From the NCBI GenBank assembly GCA_937906945.1, contig CALCUE010000049.1, positions 1 through 28,579 on the forward strand: a stretch of 28,579 nt of DNA, read 5' to 3'. A model generated the notes under the pieces. The model ran no database searches and was not told the origin of the DNA. It worked only from the letters and a program-made list of their open reading frames with translations. The stretch is from an uncultured Clostridia bacterium. GTDB taxonomy: Bacteria > Bacillota > Clostridia > Oscillospirales > Ruminococcaceae. A program made the position numbers and the translations under genes. Every line of letters starts with the position of its first letter. Position 1 is the stretch's first letter. This document shows positions 22,155-28,579 of this stretch, piece by piece.

Positions 22155-23198
22155 TTACATATCTTTCTGCTTCGGGTCCAAAGCGTCCCGAAGACCGTCG
22201 GCCACAAGGTTGAAGCTCAGCATCAGAAGCGCCAGTACGATCAGCGGAGACAAAATCATGTACGGGTGCGTCGTGAAGTTTTTATAAGCGTCGGAAATAA
22301 GGGTACCGAGGGAAGCCTGCGGCGCCGGAATACCAAGGCCGACGAAAGCGAGGAACGCCTCGGTGAAAATGGCGTGGGGAATGGAGAACATCGTCTGGGT
22401 GATGATCTGACCGATGATGTTCGGCATGATCTCTTTGAAGATAACGGTCACAGGGCCGGCGCCGAGGGTCTTCGACGCGAGCACGAATTCCTGTTCCTTC
22501 AGTTTGAGCATCTGAGCACGGGCAATACGGCTCATGGGGATCCAGCCGGTGATCATAAGGGCCACGATGATGGCGCCAAGACCGGGGTTCAGAACAAGGA
22601 TCATCAAGGTGACGATGACAAGGTTCGGAATGGAGTTCAGAATTTCGGCGCAGCGCTGCATGACCGAATCGACCATGCCTCCGAAATAACCGGAAATAAG
22701 GCCGTAGGAAAGGCCGAAAACGATATCAATGCAGACGGCGATGACGGCGATTTTAAGACTGATCCGGGTGCCTTCCCAGACACGGGTGAAGATATCACGG
22801 CCCAGTTGGTCGGAACCGAACCAATAATAGGTGTCGGTCAGACCGCCGGATTCGTAGCCGTTCTTTTCGAGCTCGATCTCGCCGATCTTGATCGTTTCGG
22901 AACCGTCGAAGCCCAGCCATTCAAGACCTTTGATGCGCGGCGCGAAGTTCTGCTGCGTAATATCCTGCTGATCGTAGGTATAGGGGGTCATCCCCGGTCC
23001 GAAAATGGCGAAAAAGGCGATGACGGCGATAAGAATAAGGCCGATGATGGCGCCTTTGTTCCGGATAAACCGGATGGCGGCGTCCTTCCAGTAGTTCTGG
23101 GAGGCGAAGTTGGTGTCCACGTGGGCGTGGATATCGTTATGCTGTAACTCAAAAGCGTTTTCGGGCAGAGCGGTGTAATCAAAGTTTTCAGCCTTCAT
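22155..23198 (-). CDS. oppC: oligopeptide ABC transporter permease OppC
   Basis: This 347-residue inner membrane protein is the second permease of the peptide importer. It has a cytoplasmic N-terminus, a first membrane segment (KGAIIGLILIAVIAFFAIFG), a periplasm-side loop of about 80 residues with HFG-like YYWFGSDQLGRDIFTRVWEG, and five further membrane segments. The EAA loop that contacts the ATPases is ASKTLGAGPVTVIFKEIMPN. The open frame extends 30 codons further upstream into oppB, but the ATG at 23198 has GGAGG nine bases before it and starts the conserved protein, so it is chosen. It overlaps the end of oppB by 11 bases, implying coupled translation. Confidence 0.94.
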   Translation of the reverse strand: MKAENFDYTALPENAFELQHNDIHAHVDTNFASQNYWKDAAIRFIRNKGAIIGLILIAVIAFFAIFGPGMTPYTYDQQDITQQNFAPRIKGLEWLGFDGSETIKIGEIELEKNGYESGGLTDTYYWFGSDQLGRDIFTRVWEGTRISLKIAVIAVCIDIVFGLSYGLISGYFGGMVDSVMQRCAEILNSIPNLVIVTLMILVLNPGLGAIIVALMITGWIPMSRIARAQMLKLKEQEFVLASKTLGAGPVTVIFKEIMPNIIGQIITQTMFSIPHAIFTEAFLAFVGLGIPAPQASLGTLISDAYKNFTTHPYMILSPLIVLALLMLSFNLVADGLRDALDPKQKDM

Positions 23199-24135
23199 GA
23201 TGTCCACCCTCCTTCGAAAGACGAATTCTCGGGTCGATAATGCCGTAGAGGATATCGACGACCAGCATGATGCCGATATACATGACACTATAGACGAACG
23301 AAAGGGCGATGGTCACGTTATAGTCGTTGGACTGGATGGAACGGACCATCAGTTCGCCGATGCCGGGGATCGAGAAAATTTTCTCGATAACAAGGGAACC
23401 GGTCATGGTGTTGACGATCAGCGGTCCTAAAACCGTGATGATCGGGATCAGGGCGTTGCGCAGAGCGTGGCGGATGATCAGCGTGGGACCGCTGATGCCT
23501 TTACTTTCCGCCAGAAGAATATAGTCACTGTGCATGACTTCGAGCATCTCCGTTCTGGTGAAACGGGCGATATTCGCCATGGAGAACATGGCGAGAGCCA
23601 CCGTCGGCAGAATGGAGGATTTGAAGGGGCTGTCCAGCTGATACAGAAGCGGAAGCCACGACAGTTTATAACCGAAAGCATAGGAAAGAGCCAGCGCGAA
23701 GACGTAGGACGGAAGGCTGACGCCTAAAACCGAGATGATCGTCGCGATGGTATCGAAAATGGAGTTGTGCTTCAAGGCGGCGACAAGGCCCAGCAAAAGA
23801 CCGAGGGTCGCGCCGAAAAGGACCGCCTGTCCGCCGAGACGGATGGAGGTCGAAAGTCTGGTACGCAAAAGCTGCGTGATCGGCGTGTTGGCCGATATAT
23901 TATAAGAAACGCCGAAGTCGCCCTGTAGGATACTGCCGACGTATTTGACGTAGCGGATATAGACCGGCTGATCGAGGCCATATTTCTCATAGAGCCTTTC
24001 GACCTGCTCCTGCGACAGTTTATCGTCGTTGAACGGAGAGCCGGGCATGTACTGGAGCATCGTGAACAAAAGGGCCAGAAGCACCAGAATGGCGATGATC
24101 GAGTACAAAAGCCGCTTCAGGATGTACTTTTTCAA
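23188..24135 (-). CDS. oppB: oligopeptide ABC transporter permease OppB
   Basis: This 315-residue permease forms the translocation pore together with OppC. It starts KKYILKRLLYSIIAILVLL, the usual first membrane segment of DppB/OppB proteins, followed by YMPGSPF and an extracytoplasmic loop with YEKYGLDQPVYIRYVKYV. The EAA loop is LLAESKGISGPTLIIRHALRNA. About six membrane segments are expected. The start codon is TTG with GGGAGG ten bases upstream. It lies 107 bases after oppA, and that gap holds a strong hairpin. Confidence 0.94.
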   Translation of the reverse strand: MKKYILKRLLYSIIAILVLLALLFTMLQYMPGSPFNDDKLSQEQVERLYEKYGLDQPVYIRYVKYVGSILQGDFGVSYNISANTPITQLLRTRLSTSIRLGGQAVLFGATLGLLLGLVAALKHNSIFDTIATIISVLGVSLPSYVFALALSYAFGYKLSWLPLLYQLDSPFKSSILPTVALAMFSMANIARFTRTEMLEVMHSDYILLAESKGISGPTLIIRHALRNALIPIITVLGPLIVNTMTGSLVIEKIFSIPGIGELMVRSIQSNDYNVTIALSFVYSVMYIGIMLVVDILYGIIDPRIRLSKEGGHHEG

Positions 24136-24154
24136 CGGGGAAACGCCTCCCTAA

Positions 24155-24196
24155 TATAAAAGCATACAGTGACCCGGATTGGAACCGGGCCACTGT
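24155..24196 (-). terminator. intercistronic hairpin between oppA and oppB
   Basis: On the minus strand ACAGTGGCCCGG pairs with CCGGGTCACTGT (one G-T pair) around a seven-base loop, followed by ATGCTTTTATATT. Partial termination or 3'-end protection here would give more oppA than permease transcript, as is common for binding-protein transporters. It lies 47 bases after the oppA stop codon. Confidence 0.7.
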
Positions 24197-24242
24197 CGCT
24201 TTTTCAATCTAAAATGTGAAAAGAAAGAATGGAAAACGCGGA

Positions 24243-25913
24243 TTATCCGATCGTAACTTCACGGAAGACACGGTTCAGACCAACAGAGTGGAATTCAATG
24301 CCTTTGACATTGGATTTGACAAGGTTGGCGTTGCAGGCCTGGTAAACAGGAAGGATGACGGCGTCGTCAGCGATCATCTGTTCCAGTTCATAGAAAGCGT
24401 TCCAACGACCCTCGACGTCAGCGGCGAGATCGCCGAATTTGACGTTGTTGATGAGCTCCATGTAAGCGTCGGAATGCCAGTTGCCGTAGTTATGAGTATA
24501 ACCGTCGGTCCAGAGGTCCATATAGGTAAGCGGGTCGGCGTAGTCAGGTCCCCAACGAGTAAGACCGATGTCATAATCGTGAGCCTTCATAAGGTCGGAA
24601 CGCTCTTTCTTCGGATAGGACTGGATGTTGAAGGTAAGACCCGGCAGGTTGGTCTGGAGCTGGTTCTGGAGGAACTCGGCGACCAGTTTGACGGATTCGG
24701 ACTCATCATAGATCAGGGTCATTTCGATGGAATCTTTGCCGAGCTCTTCAAGACCTTTCTTCCAGAGTTCCTGAGCGGCGGCTACGTCATATTCGCAGTA
24801 GCTGACAGGAGAAGTGGCGCGGTAGTCCTGACCGTCGGGGCCGGCTGCCAGTTCATAAGGTACGCAGGAGTTGACAACGATGGAGCCGTCTTTCAGCACG
24901 GAGTTGACAACGGCGTCTTTATCGAAGGCCATACCGATGGCTTTACGGATGTTGAGGTTGGCGAGGTCTTCGTTCTTCTCAACGTTCGGGGACAGATACC
25001 AGAGGTAACCGCTGCGGACAGGAGTGAATTCCGCGTCGGTGTTAAGGATCTCGGCCAGCTCGGAGGAGAGGACGCAGATATCGAGTTCGCCGTTCTGGTA
25101 AGCGAGGTAAGCCTGCTGGTTATCCAGGATGACTTTATAGTTGATGCCGGCGATCTTGACGACGTCAGCGGCATAGTAATCTTCGTTCTTCGCGAGAGTG
25201 AAGGAGGTGGCGGCGGGTTCATAGGAAGTAAGAACGAACGGGCCGTTGGAGAGGTAATATTCCGGAGCGGTTCCGTAGAGGTCTCCGCACTGTTCCGCGA
25301 AAGCGCGGTTGACGGGATAGAAGACCGGGAAGAACATCAGGGTGTCGAAGAAAGCGCAGGGACGCTCGAGTTCAACAACAAGAGTTTTCTCATCGACGGC
25401 TTTGGCGCCGAATTCGGCAACGTCCATGCCTTCGTAAGCGATGGCGGCGGCGTTCTTGATGTTAGCGGTGGCGAAAAGGTCAACGTACTGTGCCGGGATG
25501 GTCAGGCAACGGGTCCACGCATAGACGAAGTCGTCCGCGGTGACCGGGTCGCCGTTGGACCATTTGGCGTCACGGAGATGGAAAGTCCAGACAAGACCGT
25601 CATCGGATACTTCATAGGATTCGGCAATGCCGGGAACGGCTTTACCGGTAACGTCAGCACGGAAAAGACCTTCGACCATGGTTCCGATGACTTCGAAGTC
25701 ATCACCGGCGGAAGTGAAGGCCGGGTCGATGGATTCCAGACCGGCGGTCAGGTGGACGTTGATGGCTTTGGCGCCATCGGCGACGGGATCGGTGGTTTCA
25801 CCGCCCTGCTGTTCTCCACCCTCGGGTTTCTCAGCCGGTTCACCGCCGCAGGCGGCAAGGCTTAGTACCATAACAAGGGCAAGAAGCAGAGCAAGCAGTT
25901 TGTTCAGTTTCAT
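24243..25913 (-). CDS. oppA: oligopeptide-binding lipoprotein OppA (SBP family 5)
   Basis: This 556-residue extracellular lipoprotein captures peptides for the OppBCDF importer. The signal peptide MKLNKLLALLLALVMVLSLA ends in lipobox LAAC with lipidated Cys22. A flexible Gly/Glu/Pro linker follows. Family-5 features include the N-terminal LDP-like ESIDPAFTSAGDDFEVIGTM, TWTFHLRDAKWSNGDPVTADDFVYAW near residue 110 and LTRWGPDYADPLTYMDLW in the C-terminal half. A GTG three codons upstream is part of the GAGGTG ribosome site; the ATG at 25913, six bases after it, is preferred. The peptide specificity cannot be read. First gene of a five-gene operon with a consensus promoter. Confidence 0.96.
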   Translation of the reverse strand: MKLNKLLALLLALVMVLSLAACGGEPAEKPEGGEQQGGETTDPVADGAKAINVHLTAGLESIDPAFTSAGDDFEVIGTMVEGLFRADVTGKAVPGIAESYEVSDDGLVWTFHLRDAKWSNGDPVTADDFVYAWTRCLTIPAQYVDLFATANIKNAAAIAYEGMDVAEFGAKAVDEKTLVVELERPCAFFDTLMFFPVFYPVNRAFAEQCGDLYGTAPEYYLSNGPFVLTSYEPAATSFTLAKNEDYYAADVVKIAGINYKVILDNQQAYLAYQNGELDICVLSSELAEILNTDAEFTPVRSGYLWYLSPNVEKNEDLANLNIRKAIGMAFDKDAVVNSVLKDGSIVVNSCVPYELAAGPDGQDYRATSPVSYCEYDVAAAQELWKKGLEELGKDSIEMTLIYDESESVKLVAEFLQNQLQTNLPGLTFNIQSYPKKERSDLMKAHDYDIGLTRWGPDYADPLTYMDLWTDGYTHNYGNWHSDAYMELINNVKFGDLAADVEGRWNAFYELEQMIADDAVILPVYQACNANLVKSNVKGIEFHSVGLNRVFREVTIG

Positions 25914-25937
25914 GTTTTTCACCTCATTATTAAAATT

Positions 25938-26010
25938 TCAATGAATTTCTTCTAAATAAAAGTTTCATTGATATGGTTCGTATTGTATAGCAAAATCTCT
26001 TGTTTGTCAA
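25938..26010 (-). promoter_or_regulatory. opp operon promoter with inverted repeat in the leader
   Basis: On the minus strand a perfect TTGACA (26010-26005) is followed after 17 bases by TACAAT (25987-25982). Just after the expected start, TCAATGAA and TTCATTGA (25971-25964 and 25945-25938) form a perfect eight-base inverted repeat 18 bases apart. It could be an operator or an mRNA hairpin 25 bases before the oppA start. Confidence 0.65.
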
Positions 26011-26296
26011 GGACTTTTCGCAAATTCGTTGCAACTTTTTTCAGATTATGTGTTTTTGACATAAAAACACCTGTTTTTTTATCCGAAGTTTGTCCCCTTT
26101 TCTCCTGGTTCCTCTTTCCTGTTTTCGTTATAGTTATCCCCTTTTTCGTCCTTTTTCCTCACTTTTTGAAAAATGTATATTTCCTCCACGGTTTTGAATT
26201 TTTATTCAGTTTCCCTTTTATCGAAACACCGTTTTAGCGCAAAAAAGTGAATTTGCAAGTTATTTTCTTAAATCCTGCATAATTTTTCCTGCCCAT
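26011..26296. other. AT-rich intergenic stretch, no gene seen
   Basis: This 286-base stretch between the opp promoter and the GatD-like terminator is T-rich on the plus strand, unlike the surrounding genes. The open frame across it has no ribosome site and a biased Phe/Leu composition from T runs. No repeat or structured RNA is obvious. Confidence 0.6.
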
Positions 26297-26297
26297 A

Positions 26298-26340
26298 CAA
26301 AAAAAGCGTTGTCTTTCCGTCACGAAAAGACAACGCTTTC
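26298..26340 (-). terminator. intrinsic terminator of the murT-gatD-like operon
   Basis: On the minus strand AAAGCGTTGTCTTT pairs with AAAGACAACGCTTT around a short loop and runs into seven T. It begins 23 bases after the GatD-like stop codon. Confidence 0.93.
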
Positions 26341-26362
26341 ATTTTTCCGTATCAAGCGGACA

Positions 26363-27082
26363 TTATTGCCCCATATCCTTCAAAATCTGGCGGAGCGCCC
26401 GCTCCTCCAACGAGAAATCCGTCTCCTTATAGTCCTCGCCGAGGGTGGCTTTCAGAACCTCCCGCATCATCGAAGGGTTCCGCACCAGAACCGGTCCGAG
26501 GCACCAGGTCGCGAAGAGGTTTTTGTAATGAACGCCCTCCCAACCGGCAACGCAGCCTTCGCCGGGATCGGCTTTCAGCACCCGGAAAAGGGGATGTTCT
26601 TCCGGTTTTTCGTAGGTGACGCTTTCACAGCGGTAGAAACAGCCGAAGAATTTTTCCTCCGGCGCGAAGTCCGGCGAAAGAACGGCGTCGGAAACGTAAA
26701 GGCTGTCGAACTCCTCGGCAACGCAGTCTAAAAGGCCGATTCCTTCATATTTTTTGCCGTCCAGCATGGAAAAGCTCTTTCCGAGGAGCATATTGGCGCT
26801 TCCGGTGACCACCATGGGGCGTTTGCTTTCAATATAGTTTAAAATTTCATTTTTATAGCGGCCAAAGTGTCCGGAAAGGGCGGACACGTTCTGCGGTTTG
26901 CCGTGGGTCATAAAGACAAGGTCGAACCCGTCGAGGCAAAGGTCGTCGCCGATGCCCTGCTCGGACACCTCGGCTTTGTGACCCATTTCCTCCAGGCGCT
27001 GACAGACGGCGACGATGCCTTTTTCTTCGCCGTTGAGGCCGAGGGCCTCGCCGTAAAGATTCAGAATTTTTACCGTTCTCAT
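26363..27082 (-). CDS. GatD-like amidotransferase-fold protein lacking catalytic residues
   Basis: This 239-residue protein is related to GatD, the glutaminase that feeds ammonia to MurT for amidating the D-glutamate of lipid II. Support is its place four bases after a murT-like gene, its length, the opening LNLYGEALGLNG, the scaffold NMLLGKSFSMLDGKKYEGIGLLD and the end LGPVLVRNPSMMREVL. The active site is not kept. Where GatD has the nucleophile in a CGGYQLLG-type elbow, this protein has TGSANMLLG with Gly94. The catalytic His of the TYxHGP motif is Leu195 in ATWCLGP. The ENHxGRT segment is replaced by GCFYRCESVTYEK. Glutaminase activity by the known mechanism is therefore not expected. It may be a structural or regulatory partner. 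ATG with AGGAGC inside the murT-like end. The family call is good; function is open. Confidence 0.8.
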   Translation of the reverse strand: MRTVKILNLYGEALGLNGEEKGIVAVCQRLEEMGHKAEVSEQGIGDDLCLDGFDLVFMTHGKPQNVSALSGHFGRYKNEILNYIESKRPMVVTGSANMLLGKSFSMLDGKKYEGIGLLDCVAEEFDSLYVSDAVLSPDFAPEEKFFGCFYRCESVTYEKPEEHPLFRVLKADPGEGCVAGWEGVHYKNLFATWCLGPVLVRNPSMMREVLKATLGEDYKETDFSLEERALRQILKDMGQ

Positions 27083-27086
27083 CGTG

Positions 27087-28397
27087 TCAGCTCCTTAAAA
27101 GTTTGGTACTGGTCTGGGCGTGGAGCGGCGACATGACGTAAACGTCGCCCTCGGTCTTCGCCAGGCAATCCGGCAGATCGTCCTCGGTCTCGCAGATCCG
27201 CACCCGTTCCATCGGCACGCCGGCGAGCTTAAGGCGCACCGCCATATCGTAGCGCCGTTCCCCGACAATGATGAAATACTCCACGTCCCGAAGGTTCTCA
27301 TAGGCCACGTCGTACATATAAAGGACGTCCTTGTGGTCGGTGTGGAACATATTGCCGGCGATGATGATCGCCGTCCGGGGACCCGGTTTCTGGGCGATGA
27401 ACAGAACGCTCTGATCGACGGAGGCCGGGTTCTGCTTCGTGAGGATGAATTTGGCCGGGCGACCGAGGATGGTGGTCTCCTCATAGCGTTTCGTAACGCC
27501 GATGTCGAAGCCTTCCGCCAGTTTAAGGACGGTCGGAAGCTCCATCCCGGCGGCGGTACAGCAGACCGCCGCGGCGGCTACCGTATTATAATAGTAGTAA
27601 ATAGCGTCGAAGGAAAGGCGCACCGAATTTCCGTTGACGTTCATGGTGCCGGCCTCGAAATCGACGTCGGTGCCGGTGAAATCCGCCTCGGGACAGGTGA
27701 AACCGCAGTTTTCGCAGGTGAACGAACCGATGTGGTTATAGTGGTAAAAATCATAGCGCAGCTTGTGCATACACTTGGGGCAGACCTTGGCGTCGTTGGT
27801 GCCGGAGATGCAGACTTCGGTGGAGCGCTCCGTTTTTCCGAGGGAGAACCAGACGACGGGGTTGTCTCTTCCCCAACCGGCCTGCTGGGAAACGGGGTCG
27901 TTGGCGTTGAGCACGAGGGTCGTTCCCTCGGTGATGCCGAGCTCGATCTTTTTGAGCACGATCTCCGGACAGCAGTTCCGCATGATCTGGTCCCGCAGAA
28001 GGTTCGTGATGAGAAGGTAGTCCGGGTGGATCTCCTTCACAAGGAAGCGAAGCCACCGTTCGTCGATCTCGATGACGGAATAGTCGGCTTTGACTTCACC
28101 CTTTAAGGTGCACTCGTTGAGAAGCGCCGTCGTGATGCCGCCGAGCATATTGGAGCCGAAGGAGTTGTTGATGACGGAAAAGCCGTTTTTCCGCAGGATA
28201 TGCGTAATGAGGTTCGAGGTCGTCGTCTTGCCGTTGGTGCCGGTGACGCAGATGATCTTGCCGTCAAAGCGCAGGCGTTTCAAAATATTCGGACAGATCT
28301 TCCGGGCGATGTCGCCGGGTTTGGCCGTACCTTTGCCGACCAGCTGACCGATCCGCCAGAGGACCCGGCACACAAAAACCGCCAAAATAAATCGCAT
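27087..28397 (-). CDS. divergent MurT-like Mur ligase family protein
   Basis: This 436-residue ATP-dependent ligase is related to MurT. The N-terminal approach GKGTAKPGDIARKICPNILKR (two parts), P-loop VTGTNGKTTTSN (about residues 52-63), SVIEIDERWLRFL and NLLRDQ are MurT-like. An inserted Cys4 zinc ribbon, CPKC (about 208) and CENC (about 228) with YHYNHIGSF between, is a MurT hallmark. The C-terminal DUF1727-type domain is present. Several motifs deviate: the usual DQLDRYGE is DQIMRNCCPE, the KNPAGxNE segment is KQNPASVDQS, and the DGxDxSW region is HTDHKDVLYMYD. Its partner gene has lost the glutaminase site. Substrate is therefore uncertain: lipid II amidation is the family default, but another amine donor or substrate is possible. 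ATG with AAGGAAG about nine bases upstream. Confidence 0.85.
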   Translation of the reverse strand: MRFILAVFVCRVLWRIGQLVGKGTAKPGDIARKICPNILKRLRFDGKIICVTGTNGKTTTSNLITHILRKNGFSVINNSFGSNMLGGITTALLNECTLKGEVKADYSVIEIDERWLRFLVKEIHPDYLLITNLLRDQIMRNCCPEIVLKKIELGITEGTTLVLNANDPVSQQAGWGRDNPVVWFSLGKTERSTEVCISGTNDAKVCPKCMHKLRYDFYHYNHIGSFTCENCGFTCPEADFTGTDVDFEAGTMNVNGNSVRLSFDAIYYYYNTVAAAAVCCTAAGMELPTVLKLAEGFDIGVTKRYEETTILGRPAKFILTKQNPASVDQSVLFIAQKPGPRTAIIIAGNMFHTDHKDVLYMYDVAYENLRDVEYFIIVGERRYDMAVRLKLAGVPMERVRICETEDDLPDCLAKTEGDVYVMSPLHAQTSTKLLRS

Positions 28398-28425
28398 AAT
28401 GGATTCTTCCTTTTCATTTTATAAA

Positions 28426-28579
28426 GGCTTCCCTTTCGGGAAGTCCCGCTATTCCTTTTTTGTCATTCCGAAGGAGGGGAGCTTCTTAGAGCCTTCCCCC
28501 AAGGGGGAAGGCTTTTGGTGCGGGAGCACCGGCGGCACGAAGTGCCGCCAACTGCGGCGAGGTTTATAAAAAAACGGCG
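28426..28579 (+). repeat. repeat-rich sequence at window end
   Basis: It contains a CTTCCC/GGGAAG hairpin (about 28428-28443) close to the MurT-like promoter region, then TTGTCATTCCGAAGGAGGGG (from 28460), related to one end of the element at 11542-11655, then the first hairpin of the dispersed repeat (28489-28512), then GGTGC/GCACC and GGCGGCAC/GTGCCGCC hairpins. The window ends inside this region. No gene is seen. Confidence 0.6.

Noticed and set aside
24216..25865. 549-codon plus-strand open frame opposite oppA
   Set aside because: No recognisable domain, Gly/Val/Asp-rich shadow composition, no ribosome site; oppA is certain.
25968..26237. 89-codon Phe-rich frame in the AT-rich gap
   Set aside because: Composition follows T runs, no ribosome site, and it overlaps the opp promoter on the other strand.

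Overview
This 28.6 kb window is GC-rich and carries about 17 protein genes in short, tightly packed operons with strong GGAGG-type ribosome binding sites, several TTG or GTG starts and many intrinsic terminators. The gene set points to a Clostridia-class Firmicute: AddAB instead of RecBCD, an ECF transporter S component, a MurT/GatD-type pair, an OmpR-type two-component system next to a membrane-anchored HtrA, and a NifS/IscU pair. The short hairpin repeats between operons resemble those I associate with gut Oscillospirales-like genomes. That placement is inference; no rRNA or tRNA is present.

Layout. 1-1850: ECF transporter S component and ychF, both on the minus strand. 1850-5870: a response regulator, histidine kinase and HtrA-like protease on the plus strand, probably an envelope-stress module; the regulator and htrA promoters share a similar direct repeat. 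5870-6410: a repeat-rich gap built of hairpins. 6411-9550: pgk, then an ABC-F gene, both minus. The ABC-F gene has a leader with its own promoter, a three-codon ORF (Met-Arg-Leu-stop) and a terminator whose 5' arm overlaps that ORF. 9561-11330: iscU/nifU and nifS, minus, with a 16-bp palindrome at the predicted transcription start. 11330-12000: a second repeat-rich gap with a hairpin repeat, a 114-bp palindromic element and a composite structured element. 12005-19994: a catabolic-type threonine dehydratase followed by addB and addA, plus. 20000-26010: a complete oligopeptide ABC transporter operon, oppA-B-C-D-F, minus. 26290-28397: a GatD-like and a MurT-like gene, minus. 28400-28579: more repeat sequence.

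Most notable observations. (1) The GatD-like partner of the MurT-like ligase has lost the catalytic Cys (Gly94 in its place), the catalytic His (Leu195) and the conserved ENHxGRT segment, while its fold and coupling to murT are kept. The MurT-like protein also departs from several family motifs. This looks like a re-purposed Mur-ligase/amidotransferase pair. (2) The ABC-F leader reads as a ribosome-sensing transcription attenuator. (3) AddB lacks a Walker A motif, and AddA carries a 34-codon tandem duplication just before its nuclease region. (4) The intergenic gaps contain several structured repeat families, one of which appears to interrupt another.
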